A DNA stretch of 64,000 nt from Lysobacterales bacterium (GTDB lineage: Bacteria; Pseudomonadota; Gammaproteobacteria; Xanthomonadales; SZUA-5): contig JALHRS010000005.1 in assembly GCA_022841325.1 (NCBI GenBank), forward strand, positions 1 through 64,000, in the 5' to 3' direction. The notes under the pieces were generated by a model. That model was not told the DNA's origin. It was given only the letters and a program-made list of their open reading frames with translations, and did no database searches. Every line of letters begins with the position of its first letter. Position 1 is the first letter of the stretch. Position numbers and translations under genes: made by a program. Positions 17,845 to 26,150 of this stretch are shown here, piece after piece.

Positions 17845-18927
17845 TTAGCCGTGGCTGCGCTGGAACTCGCGCATGTAGCCGATGAGGACGCCGACGGCTT
17901 CTTCGGAAATGGCGTTGTAGATACTGGCGCGCATGCCGCCCACGGCGCGATGGCCCTTCAGGCCCAGCAGGCCCTGTGCCTCGGCGCCCTTGAGGAAGGC
18001 AGCGTCCAGCTCCGGATTGGCCAGGATGAAAGGCACATTCATCCAGGAGCGGTAACGCGGATCGACCTTGTTGGTATAGAAGCCACCGGAACCGTCGATG
18101 GCGGCGTACAGCGCCCTGGCCTTGCGTTCGTTGCGCTCGCCCAGTGCCTTCAGACCGCCCTCGGCCTTGACCCAGTCGAAGACCAGTGCCGCCACGTACC
18201 AGCCGAAGGTCGGCGGCGTGTTCAGCATCGAGTCGTTGTCGGCGTGGGCCTTGTAGTTGAGGATCTGCGGTATCGGTCGCGGCTTGCGTTCCAGCAGATC
18301 GTCGCGGACGATCATCACCGTGATGCCGGAAGGACCGATGTTCTTCTGCGCACCGGCGTACAGCACGCCATAGCGGGAGACATCCAGAGGCCGCGACAGG
18401 ATGGTGCTGGAGACATCGGCCAGCACCGGTGCCGAGCTGGCCGGCAGGTCGTAGAACTCGACGCCGTGGATGGTCTCGTTCGGGGTGACATGCAGGTAAG
18501 CCGCATTGTCACTTAGCGCCCAGGTCGACACGTCCGGAACGGTGGTGAAATTGGATTCGACGCTGCTGGCCGCAATCCGTGCCGAACACAGGGTCTTGGC
18601 TTCCTTGTGGGCTTTTTCGCCCCAGGCGCCAGTGATCACATAGTCGGCAGGCTGATCCGGCGCCGCAAGATTCATCGGCAGCAGGGCGAACTGGGCGGTA
18701 GCACCACCCTGCAGAAACAGCACCTTGTAGTTGGCCGGTATGGCCATGATCTCGCGCAGCGAGGCTTCGGCCGCTTCGGCCAGCTGGACGAAGGCCTTGT
18801 CGCGGTGGCTGATCTCCATGACCGAGGCGCGGGCGCCGCGCCATTCCAGCATTTCTTCCTGTGCTTGACGCAGCACCGGCTCGGGAAGTGCGCCGGGACC
18901 GGCGCTGAAGTTGTAGGCACGGCTCAT
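17845..18927 (-). CDS. serC: phosphoserine aminotransferase
   Basis: SerC converts 3-phosphohydroxypyruvate to phosphoserine and also acts in PLP synthesis. The 360 residues match the family. It begins SRAYNFSAGPGALP, has the GGAT phosphate loop at 74-77, and the PLP lysine at K195 in YAGAQKNIGPSG. It is the first gene of the serC-serA-pheA-hisC-aroA-cmk-rpsA run; a promoter is expected in the 150 bases upstream. Confidence 0.96.
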   Translation of the reverse strand: MSRAYNFSAGPGALPEPVLRQAQEEMLEWRGARASVMEISHRDKAFVQLAEAAEASLREIMAIPANYKVLFLQGGATAQFALLPMNLAAPDQPADYVITGAWGEKAHKEAKTLCSARIAASSVESNFTTVPDVSTWALSDNAAYLHVTPNETIHGVEFYDLPASSAPVLADVSSTILSRPLDVSRYGVLYAGAQKNIGPSGITVMIVRDDLLERKPRPIPQILNYKAHADNDSMLNTPPTFGWYVAALVFDWVKAEGGLKALGERNERKARALYAAIDGSGGFYTNKVDPRYRSWMNVPFILANPELDAAFLKGAEAQGLLGLKGHRAVGGMRASIYNAISEEAVGVLIGYMREFQRSHG

Positions 18928-18996
18928 GGGCGCGCTCCAGTCAGGGCTTGATGCGCCGCAGCATATGACAGGCCCCGCACGCCACGGAAGGCTTGC

Positions 18997-19008
18997 GTAT
19001 TCGAATAC
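18997..19008. promoter_or_regulatory. 12-bp perfect palindrome upstream of serC
   Basis: GTATTCGAATAC is a perfect palindrome about 70 bases upstream of the serC start and 69 bases downstream of the glycine-zipper gene's stop. The position suits an operator or an A/T-rich promoter element for the serC transcript. It is a single short site and could be chance. Confidence 0.3.
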
Positions 19009-19077
19009 ACTCAGGTTCGGAAAATTGCCCGCGAAGCGCCCCAGCTCATATCAACGTATTAGCACGCCGTCTGCGGG

Positions 19078-19638
19078 CTAGGGATCAGCCGGCTCGACCG
19101 AAACCCGCACCCGCAGCTTCTCGCCCGGGTCATAGCCCAGTCGTGAGAAGAACACCTCGCCGCGATAGCGATACTCGACGTCATAACCGACGATGCGGCG
19201 CTCGTCATAGCCGCTCTCGACCACCCGGCAGCGCGTCTCCACGCCACGGCGGCTGCGGGAAGGATTGTCGTTGGCGTCCACTTCGCGGCCCACGCCTGCG
19301 CCGATGACGGCACCGGCAATGGTGGCGGCCTTGCGGCCATCGCCCTTGCCGACCTGGTTGCCCAGGGCGCCGCCGACCAGTGCGCCGACGATGGTGCCGG
19401 TGTTGGTGTTCTCATAACGACCGCTGGAGCGGGTCACTTCGGTGTCGTAACACTCTTCGCGCGGCTCATTGATGCGTACAACATCGTAGATCGGATCCAC
19501 ACGCAGTACGTCGGCATAGACCAGACGCACGTTCTCGTCACCCGGATATCCCTGCGGCGGCAGGCGGTCCCGCGGTTGAGCGCCAGCGATGGCCGGCAGA
19601 CCCAGAACTGCAATCAACAAAACATAGGACTTGCGCAT
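19078..19638 (-). CDS. secreted glycine-zipper 2TM-domain protein
   Basis: A 186-residue envelope protein. Residues 1-20 form a signal peptide ending in AIAGA. A glycine zipper occupies about residues 88-125 (GALVGGALGNQVGKG followed by GAVIGAGVG), as in the Rick_17kDa/glycine-zipper 2TM family of surface antigens. The C-terminal part holds Arg-rich, Tyr-rich strands. No lipobox Cys is seen, so it is probably periplasmic or outer-membrane-associated without lipid. The ATG at 19638 has GGAGA upstream; the longer open frame beyond it lacks a signal sequence. Exact role unknown. Confidence 0.82.
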   Translation of the reverse strand: MRKSYVLLIAVLGLPAIAGAQPRDRLPPQGYPGDENVRLVYADVLRVDPIYDVVRINEPREECYDTEVTRSSGRYENTNTGTIVGALVGGALGNQVGKGDGRKAATIAGAVIGAGVGREVDANDNPSRSRRGVETRCRVVESGYDERRIVGYDVEYRYRGEVFFSRLGYDPGEKLRVRVSVEPADP

Positions 19639-19834
19639 CGGAGCATCTCCGTGACGGCATGGGTGCCGCTCTCTCGTGGGAGGCATTACATCAGCAGGGC
19701 GCTGAATGCTGTCTGAGAATGCGCATGGATTCCAGCCCCCTGTTCAGGCTAGGCGAGGAAGCCTCTCCGCCCGCAGCGGCCGGCCGTTTCCTGACCAGCA
19801 CCGCAAGTCGGCGGCAGGCGCAGCAGATGAATGC

Positions 19835-21205
19835 TCAGGCAAGGCCGGCGGCCGATTGCATCAGCTGCCGATACTCGGACTCGAAGCGCTCGTGCTGCCG
19901 GTGCCTGCCGGACCGCACCCATTCCCGACCGCGGACACCGACTGCTGCCACCGGCTGGCGCGCCGGGCCGAATATCCAAGAGCCCATCAGCTGATCGACC
20001 GTGCACCCGGCGAAGGCGGCATCCTGATCATCCAGCACCAGCCAGTCGGCGTCGGCGCCCACCTGCAGGCCGCCGCTGCCGCCACCGGCGGCCTGCGATC
20101 CACCCTGCACGGCCTCGTTCCACAGGTTGACGGCTACGTCTGCTGCGCCAGCATTCGCCAGCACCGTGCGTCTGCCACTGGCCAGGCGGGCCTGGTACTC
20201 CAGCCAGCGCAACTCCTCACGTGGGTCGAGGCCGATATGACTGTCCGAACCTATGCCCCAGGCGCCCCCGCGCGTGCGCAGATCAACCAGATCGAACAGA
20301 CCATCGCCAAGATTGGCCTCGGTGGTGGTGCAGATGCCGACCACCGCGCCGGAGTTGGCCATCAAGGCGCGTTCGTGTGGCAGCGCGTGGGTGGCGTGGA
20401 TCAGACAGTAGCGTCGATCGACCGCAGCCGTGTCGAACAGGAACTCGATCGGGCGGCGACCGTGTCGCTGCAGGCAGTCGCTGACTTCCTGACGCTGCTC
20501 GGCGATGTGGATGTGCAAGGGACGACTGCGCCAGAAATCATCGGCCAGCAGCTCCGTCAACGCCGGCGTTCCCACTGCCCGCAGCGAGTGTATCGCTGCG
20601 CCCAGTCGCACGCCCGTACCTTCGTGGGCAGCGGCCAGTGTTTCGCAAAGGCGCGTGAAAGCCTCGGTGTCATGATGGAATCGCTGTTGCCGTGGTGACA
20701 GCGGCTGATCGGCAAAACCGCCGCGCTGGTACAGCGTCGGCAGCAGGGTCAAGCCGATGCCGACCTCGTCGGCCGCAGCCACCAGCGCATCGGCCATCGC
20801 GGTTTGCGGCTGGTAAGGCCGGCCATCGGCCTGATGATGGACATAGTGGAACTCACAGACGCGCGTGTAGCCCTGTTCCAGCATTTCGGTGTACAGCCAG
20901 CGCGCGATGATGCGCAGACGCTCCGGATTCATGCTGCCGGCGTGCTGATACATGGTCTCGCGCCAGCTCCAGAAGCTGTCGTCCGGCCGGGAATAGCGTT
21001 CCGCCCGGCCAGCCATGGCGCGCTGAAACGCGTGGGAATGCAGATTGGGCATGCCCGGCAACACCCAGCGACCGAGGTGGGGCAAATCGGCGCGCGGTGA
21101 GTCGGCAACCACCTCCACCCAGCGGCCGGCGGCATCCGCCCTCAGCTTGACATTGGCGTGCCAGCCATCCGGCAGCAGCGCGTGGTCGCAGTGACCGTGG
21201 ATCAT
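19835..21205 (-). CDS. hutF: formimidoylglutamate deiminase
   Basis: HutF hydrolyses N-formimino-L-glutamate to N-formyl-L-glutamate and ammonia in the five-step histidine-degradation route. The 456-residue amidohydrolase has its metal motif HSHAF at 56-60, HIHIAEQ in the middle, a further metal-binding HATHA segment, and GIGSDSHIG with the catalytic Asp. It is divergent from hutI, which supplies its substrate. hutH, hutU and hutG are not in the window. Confidence 0.92.
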   Translation of the reverse strand: MIHGHCDHALLPDGWHANVKLRADAAGRWVEVVADSPRADLPHLGRWVLPGMPNLHSHAFQRAMAGRAERYSRPDDSFWSWRETMYQHAGSMNPERLRIIARWLYTEMLEQGYTRVCEFHYVHHQADGRPYQPQTAMADALVAAADEVGIGLTLLPTLYQRGGFADQPLSPRQQRFHHDTEAFTRLCETLAAAHEGTGVRLGAAIHSLRAVGTPALTELLADDFWRSRPLHIHIAEQRQEVSDCLQRHGRRPIEFLFDTAAVDRRYCLIHATHALPHERALMANSGAVVGICTTTEANLGDGLFDLVDLRTRGGAWGIGSDSHIGLDPREELRWLEYQARLASGRRTVLANAGAADVAVNLWNEAVQGGSQAAGGGSGGLQVGADADWLVLDDQDAAFAGCTVDQLMGSWIFGPARQPVAAVGVRGREWVRSGRHRQHERFESEYRQLMQSAAGLA

Positions 21206-21303
21206 GTGCTATCCCTTTGTCTGTGGGCGTCGATGCTACGTCGCTCTGGCGGCCGTGGGAGCGGATGGCCTAAACCTGCCGATTCTGATCGAACGAGGTT
21301 CGC
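21206..21303. promoter_or_regulatory. hutF/hutI divergent intergenic region
   Basis: These 98 bases separate the start codons of hutF (minus) and hutI (plus) and must contain both transcription starts unless messages begin elsewhere. A HutC or similar operator would be expected here, but I saw no clear palindrome or promoter pair. Confidence 0.4.
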
Positions 21304-22548
21304 ATGTGGGATTGTTTGTGGATGGCTCCCAGGCTGTGGATGGGCGGCGCATCGATGGCGCTGATCGAAGATGCCGCGCTGGCGGTCCAGGGTGACCGGA
21401 TCGCCTATGTGGGCGCGGTCAAGGATCTGCCCGATGCACCCACGCAACTGGCGCGCGAGGTCAAACGCTATGCCGATGGCCTGCTGACCCCGGGCCTGAT
21501 CGATTGCCATACCCACATCGTCTTTGCCGGGAACCGCTCCGACGAATACCAGCAGCGGCTGGCCGGTGCCAGCTATGCCGATATCGCGGCCAAAGGCGGC
21601 GGCATCGCCCGCAGCGTGCGCCTGACCCGCTCGGCCAGCGTCGACGAGCTTTACGCCCAGGCGCTGCCGCGCGCCAGGCAACTGGTGGCCGACGGCGTGA
21701 CCACGCTGGAGATCAAGAGCGGCTACGGACTCGAGCTGGAAGCCGAGCGCAACATGCTCAAGGTGGCCCGACGGCTGGGCCGGAGCCTGGGGATCACGGT
21801 ACGGACGACCTACCTCGGATTGCACAGCCTGCCCTTCGATGCGGCCGATCGCCGTGCCTACATCGACGCCGCGGTCAACGACTGGCTGCCGCATCTGGCC
21901 AGCGAGGGCCTGGTCGACGCCGTCGATGCCTACCACGAGGGCATCGCCTTCAGTGCCGAGGAGGTCGAACGCCTCTATGTCAAGGCAGCGGCGCTGAATC
22001 TGCCCTTGCGTCTGCACGCCGACCAGCTGTCGAACCAGCAGGGCGCGGCGCTGGCGGCCCGCCACGGCGCGCTGTCGGCGGATCATCTCGAATACACCGA
22101 CGCCCGGGGGGTCAAGGCCATGGCCGGCGCGGGAACCGTGGCGGTGCTGCTGCCAGGCGCCTTTCTGGTGTTGAAGGAGAAGCGCAAGCCGCCGGTGTCG
22201 GCGCTGCGCGAGGCCGGCGTGGCCATGGCTGTGGCCACGGATCTGAATCCGGGCACGTCGCCATTGCTGTCGCTGCGGACGGCAGCGCATCTGGCCGTCA
22301 GCCTGTTCGATCTGCAGGTGGATGAAGCGCTGCGTGGCATGACCGAACATGCGGCCAGTGCACTTGGACTTCAGGACAGCCACGGCACGCTCGCGGTCGG
22401 CAAGCGCGCCGATTTCGTCTGCTGGGACGCGGAACTCCCCTCAGATCTGATCTACTGGATCGGGGGCACGCTGGCGAGGGAAGTCATCGCCGGCGGCAGC
22501 GTCATCCAGCATCGGGCCAGGGCCAACGGCACTTCAGAACGATATTGA
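21304..22548 (+). CDS. hutI: imidazolonepropionase
   Basis: HutI opens the imidazolone ring of 4-imidazolone-5-propionate to give formiminoglutamate. The 414-residue protein has the metal-binding DCHTHIVFAG (His 69 and 71), EIKSGYGL, RTTYLGLH, HADQLSN, and ATDLNPGTSP, all standard HutI motifs. The ATG begins MWDCLW, similar to other HutI N-termini, with CGAGG upstream. It converges with the thx gene, leaving 28 bases. Confidence 0.95.
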   Translation: MWDCLWMAPRLWMGGASMALIEDAALAVQGDRIAYVGAVKDLPDAPTQLAREVKRYADGLLTPGLIDCHTHIVFAGNRSDEYQQRLAGASYADIAAKGGGIARSVRLTRSASVDELYAQALPRARQLVADGVTTLEIKSGYGLELEAERNMLKVARRLGRSLGITVRTTYLGLHSLPFDAADRRAYIDAAVNDWLPHLASEGLVDAVDAYHEGIAFSAEEVERLYVKAAALNLPLRLHADQLSNQQGAALAARHGALSADHLEYTDARGVKAMAGAGTVAVLLPGAFLVLKEKRKPPVSALREAGVAMAVATDLNPGTSPLLSLRTAAHLAVSLFDLQVDEALRGMTEHAASALGLQDSHGTLAVGKRADFVCWDAELPSDLIYWIGGTLAREVIAGGSVIQHRARANGTSERY

Positions 22549-22576
22549 ACCGCGCAGCCCGGCGACCAGGCGACTA

Positions 22577-22696
22577 TCAGCCCTTCTTGGCAGCCTTGAC
22601 CGGCGCCGCAGCCTTCTTGGCATGATGCAGACGGCTGTTGCCATAGGAACCCCGGAAAATCTTGCCTTTGCGGCTGCGCTTGTCACCACGACCCAT
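22577..22696 (-). CDS. 30S ribosomal protein Thx
   Basis: A 39-residue, strongly basic protein starting MGRGDKRSRKGKIFRGSYGN, which matches the Thx ribosomal peptide family that sits at the head of the 30S subunit in Thermus and occurs in many bacteria. The ATG at 22696 has TGGAG eight bases upstream; the open frame upstream has no such support. The Ala/Lys-rich tail (about residues 25-39) is an extension. Such genes are often missed because of their size. Confidence 0.88.
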   Translation of the reverse strand: MGRGDKRSRKGKIFRGSYGNSRLHHAKKAAAPVKAAKKG

Positions 22697-22767
22697 ATCA
22701 AACTCCAGTTGCTGTAGTCGGCGACAAGCCGACGGAAAGGGCGCGAAGACTAACAGTCGCAGGGGCG

Positions 22768-23745
22768 TTAAGCCAGCTTTGACGCCCATTCGGCCAACAG
22801 GCAGCCGCTGAGCCAGGCACCCTCGATGCGCGATCCATGGCACCAGTCGCCGCCGAGGGCGATCCGGCGCTGGTCATCGGCGATGATGCCGAGTTCCAGC
22901 GGTGGTTGCGCCAGCGCGTATCCCCAGCGGTGCAAAGCGCTCTGCGCAGGGGCGATCGGCGCCAGTTCCAGAATTGAGTAGAAGGCCGCCAATAGCCTGG
23001 CCTCGACCTCGGCTGGTGGCAGATCGAAGCTCTCTTGACTGAACACCGGCCCGGCATGGACCAGCCAGCGTTCTCCCGCCGGTCGCCCCGGCTTGCTGCT
23101 GTCTCTGGCAATCCATGACAAGGGCCCGGTGTTGACGAAGGCGCCATCAAAGTCGATCGGCAGGGCCTGGTCGAAACCCAGCATCAGCGCCCAGCACGGC
23201 CCGAACTGCACCGAACGCGCGGGATCGACCACCACTTCGTTCGCCAGCAGTTCCACTGCCTGTGCCGGTGGCAAGGTGCACAGCAACGCCGCGAAAGGCC
23301 CCCGTCTGGCCTCGTTCCTGAAGTCCAGGAACCAAGCCCCGGCTGAATGCTCGACGCCAACGACCCGCTGGCTGCATTCAAGCTCGATTCCGTGCAAGAG
23401 ATTCGTGGCCAGTTCGCGCATGCCCGGCACGCCGACCCAACGCCTCTCGCGAGTCTCCAGCCTGCGCGTGCCCTCGGCATCGATGGCGACCAGACGCGGT
23501 TGCCACTCCTGGACCACCCCAGCTGCGCGCCAGGCTTCAACCTGATCCAGAAAGCGTGGGTCGCGCGCCGTGAAGTACTGGGCACCGTGGTCGAAATGCG
23601 CGCCCTCGCGGGTACGGGTTGCGGCCCGTCCACCGGGATTGCGGCCCTTGTCGTAGACCTGAACGGAGCGGCCGCGACGGTGCAGTTCGCGGGCGGCAGC
23701 GGCACCGGCAATGCCGGCGCCCAGTATCGCGATCGGTAGGTCCAT
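22768..23745 (-). CDS. FAD-dependent oxidoreductase (renalase/amine-oxidase-like)
   Basis: A 325-residue flavoprotein. The N-terminal dinucleotide-binding motif is GAGIAG at 9-14, followed by an acidic end of strand two (VYDKGRNPGGRAATR) and the family signature FDHGAQYFTARD. The C-terminus carries GDWCHGSRIEGAWLSG, which contacts FAD. These features resemble NAD/FAD-dependent proteins of the renalase type; the substrate is unknown. The ATG at 23745 shares one base with the stop of the upstream DUF3429 gene, so the two are probably translationally coupled. Confidence 0.82.
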   Translation of the reverse strand: MDLPIAILGAGIAGAAAARELHRRGRSVQVYDKGRNPGGRAATRTREGAHFDHGAQYFTARDPRFLDQVEAWRAAGVVQEWQPRLVAIDAEGTRRLETRERRWVGVPGMRELATNLLHGIELECSQRVVGVEHSAGAWFLDFRNEARRGPFAALLCTLPPAQAVELLANEVVVDPARSVQFGPCWALMLGFDQALPIDFDGAFVNTGPLSWIARDSSKPGRPAGERWLVHAGPVFSQESFDLPPAEVEARLLAAFYSILELAPIAPAQSALHRWGYALAQPPLELGIIADDQRRIALGGDWCHGSRIEGAWLSGCLLAEWASKLA

Positions 23746-24185
23746 CAGCCCTGCCCGGTCCAGGCCAGGAACAGCACCAGATGCATGACGACCACCGCGC
23801 CCGACAATCGCGCCCGCAGTTTCATGAACCACGCCGGCCATTCCGGCGCCGGTCTGCGCATGACATCGAAGACGCCGAGGGCGGCATAGAGCAGCCCCAG
23901 GATCTGGACCGCGTCGAGGGGATCAATCAGCAGGCAGGCACAGGCGAACAGACTGGGCAGCACTGACAGTGTCAACGGCCGCCACGAGACTTCCCCGAGC
24001 GCCGCGCCCCAGCGCACACCACCGAGAAAAGCCAGGATGACGGCGGAATAGGCGACAAACGCGCGCAAGGCCAGCGCCCGCAACTCGGCATCATCGGCGA
24101 TCATCGCCAGCAGTGCGGCGAGCGCGAACGGAATCAGTCCGGCGCCGCCGAGCCAGGCGGCCGGCGCGGGAATCTGACGAGACAT
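23745..24185 (-). CDS. DUF3429 family membrane protein
   Basis: A 146-residue inner-membrane protein with about five hydrophobic segments. The N-terminus (about 5-30) reads AWLGGAGLIPFAL, and FLGGVRWGAAL follows the second helix, both typical of DUF3429 proteins. Function is unknown. I chose ATG at 24185 over a TTG seven codons upstream because an AGGTG ribosome-binding site precedes it. It is coupled to the FAD oxidoreductase gene downstream. Confidence 0.75.
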   Translation of the reverse strand: MSRQIPAPAAWLGGAGLIPFALAALLAMIADDAELRALALRAFVAYSAVILAFLGGVRWGAALGEVSWRPLTLSVLPSLFACACLLIDPLDAVQILGLLYAALGVFDVMRRPAPEWPAWFMKLRARLSGAVVVMHLVLFLAWTGQG

Positions 24186-24283
24186 GAATGCACCTGGTGC
24201 TGCCAATGCCCTACTCCTTCACCGGGTACTGACGCGGACTGGCATCAGCTAGAGAACAGTTTCGATCAATCTCAGGGAGACGC

Positions 24284-24787
24284 ATGATGGAATATCTGGA
24301 TGTGCTGGAAAGGTGCAAACGCCAATGGCCCCAGGCCTTCGCCCGAGGATCGGCTGAAGAAAAAGCCGCGCTGGCCCGTTTCGGCAAGTTCTTTGCCGAC
24401 TTCTCGCCGGACAAGATCGAAACCCTGCTCGACCAGACCTACGCCCCCGATATCTGGTTCAACGATACCCTGAAGACCATCCAGGGCCGCGAACCATTGC
24501 GCGAGTACCTCAAGCACAGCGCCGAAGCGGTGCAGAACTGCCGGGTCGAGGTACTCGACACCTTGTCCAACGAGCAGGGCGACTATTTCCTGCGTTGGAC
24601 CATGGTGATCCGATTCCGCCGTTTCAAGCGTGACCAGGACACGCAGACCATCGGTGTCTCCCACATCCGCTTCAACAGTGCCGGTCTGGTGCTGCTGCAT
24701 CAGGACTATTGGGATTCGACCGCCGGCCTGTTCGAACATATTCCGCTGCTGGGTGCAGGCATACGGGCGATCAAGCGCCGGGTGTGA
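24284..24787 (+). CDS. NTF2-like (SnoaL-type) domain protein
   Basis: A 167-residue cytoplasmic protein with an NTF2-like alpha+beta cone: helices at the N-terminus with FGKFFADFSPDKIETLLDQ, then a strand region around WFNDTLKTIQGREPLREYL and the C-terminal HIRFNSAGLVLLHQDYWDS. Proteins like this often lie beside FAD amine oxidases and SDRs in gammaproteobacterial stress clusters; here the FAD oxidoreductase is divergent and one gene away. The start may be ATG 24284 or 24287; GGGAG stands upstream. No catalytic role can be assigned. Confidence 0.78.
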   Translation: MMEYLDVLERCKRQWPQAFARGSAEEKAALARFGKFFADFSPDKIETLLDQTYAPDIWFNDTLKTIQGREPLREYLKHSAEAVQNCRVEVLDTLSNEQGDYFLRWTMVIRFRRFKRDQDTQTIGVSHIRFNSAGLVLLHQDYWDSTAGLFEHIPLLGAGIRAIKRRV

Positions 24788-24944
24788 GTGGCGGGCGCGC
24801 CAGCGCGGCTTCTGCTCGCAAGTAAACTCTGGCACGGGTCCGTGCTGCCGGTCATGGGTTCTTCGGCATACCGCCGTTGTTCCCGTGTCGCGGTCGTCGC
24901 GTCGGCGTAAACTTTGCGCCGCCTGTGATGCGGAGACCGTCGAT

Positions 24945-25370
24945 ATGAGCAATAAGCCAGTGGCCGGCTCGTCAATCATCCCCACGCTACGCTATAGCAA
25001 TGCCCTGGCGATGATCGACTGGCTCTGCCAGGCCTTCGGGTTCGAGCGCCATGCGGTCTACGCGGACGGCGATCAGGTCCATCACGCGCAGCTGGTCCAC
25101 GGCAGCGGCATGATCATGCTGGGCAGTGCTCTTGCCGAGAGCGAGTGGAACCAATTCAGCGCACAGCCGGAGGAAATTCAAGGCAGGACCACGCACGGTT
25201 GCTGCGTAACCGTCCGAGATCCAGACGCTCATCTTCGGCGAGCTTTGGCGGCCGGCGCCGAGATCGTCATTCCGATTGCCGATCAGGACTATGGCGGTCG
25301 TGGCTATGCTGCCCGCGACCCTGAGGGCTTTGTCTGGTGGTTTGGCAGCTATGACCCCTGGGCGCCGTGA
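24945..25370 (+). CDS. VOC (glyoxalase/bleomycin-resistance) family protein
   Basis: A 141-residue two-module VOC protein. It opens with IIPTLRYSNALAMIDWLCQ and continues with FGFERHAVY, the usual first beta-alpha-beta-beta-beta unit, and ends with YAARDPEGFVWWFGSY, the second. Such proteins may be metal-dependent lyases, dioxygenases or antibiotic binders; the substrate cannot be predicted. I chose ATG 24945 rather than the long in-frame extension upstream, which overlaps the NTF2-like gene and lacks a plausible domain. Confidence 0.82.
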   Translation: MSNKPVAGSSIIPTLRYSNALAMIDWLCQAFGFERHAVYADGDQVHHAQLVHGSGMIMLGSALAESEWNQFSAQPEEIQGRTTHGCCVTVRDPDAHLRRALAAGAEIVIPIADQDYGGRGYAARDPEGFVWWFGSYDPWAP

Positions 25371-25427
25371 CATCTTCAGGCACGATGGCGCGCGCTCGAT
25401 CGAAGGCCGGCGGCGATATACCAGAGC

Positions 25428-25853
25428 ATGAACAGACGTCTCCAAACAGGGCTGCTCGGTCTCAGCGGAATCCTGCTGTTGTTGTCGGCGCTGGCCCACG
25501 CCCTGGCGGGCTGGCCTTCGATGGCCCGCGGCCTGTTTGCCAGCGATGCGCCAGCCGAGCTGATCGCCGCCCTCCGGGTGGGTTGGTATTTCGGCAGCGC
25601 CGCCATGATGGCCTTTGCCGCGATAGCGCTGCACGGGGCCTACGCGGTGTGGCGCGCACAGCCTGCGCCGCTGACCGCTCTGCGGCTGATCGGACTGACC
25701 TATCTGGGTTTTGGTCTGGCCGCCTTTGTGTATCGCGATTTCAACAGCCATTTCCTGGCCTTCATGGTGCTGGGTGCACTGCTGCTGGCAGCGGCATCGG
25801 GGCGCCAGAGCGCATCGGAGTCCAGAGGCTCCGGCAAGCGCTCGCTGTTGTAG
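25428..25853 (+). CDS. small integral membrane protein, unknown function
   Basis: A 141-residue protein with four predicted membrane helices (about 6-26, 47-72, 80-99 and 104-122) and a polar C-terminus. I do not recognise a named family. Its stop codon TAG lies inside the dispersed repeat that begins at 25850, so the repeat has set the C-terminal end of the protein. It lies 57 bases after the VOC gene and may be cotranscribed. Confidence 0.65.
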   Translation: MNRRLQTGLLGLSGILLLLSALAHALAGWPSMARGLFASDAPAELIAALRVGWYFGSAAMMAFAAIALHGAYAVWRAQPAPLTALRLIGLTYLGFGLAAFVYRDFNSHFLAFMVLGALLLAAASGRQSASESRGSGKRSLL

Positions 25854-25930
25854 CCCGAAGTGCGGGCAGCGCTCTCCGGGCGGTGACGCGAAAAAGCCCC
25901 GGTGAGCCGCTGCGCGGCACACCAGGCTAC
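25850..25930. repeat. dispersed inverted repeat, GTAGCCCGAAG family, copy 1
   Basis: An 81-base unit running from GTAGCCCGAAGTGCG to CAGGCTAC. Similar units lie at 54753-54833 (same orientation) and 48961-49062 (inverted). The ends GTAG and CTAC pair, and the interior contains self-complementary GC-rich segments, so it can fold as an RNA or DNA hairpin. It supplies the stop codon of the preceding gene. Confidence 0.8.
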
Positions 25931-26150
25931 ACGGAGCAAACGCGTTCATGGCCCGTGCTGTGTCTTCACGAGCGCTGGTTCGCTTCGTCACTGTGTTCCT
26001 CGCAAAGAAGAATCGAGCTTCTCTCTGCGTTCTCCGCGTGACTTTGCGTTCTCCGCGTTGAAGTTCTTGTCCGCAATGGGGCGAGAAGGACCGGGCGTCG
26101 CGTCCTCATGCAGACAGTCGCTCCGCGAGGGCGCTGCCATGCGTCGCGGC
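25854..26150. other. gene-free region with two repeat types
   Basis: These 297 bases lie between convergent genes. They hold the rest of the GTAGCCC-type repeat (to 25930) and then a stretch (about 25985-26065) with repeated CTCTGCGTTCTCCGCGT-like words that resembles the elements at 31457-31575 and 54929-55020. No credible coding frame was found. Confidence 0.65.
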
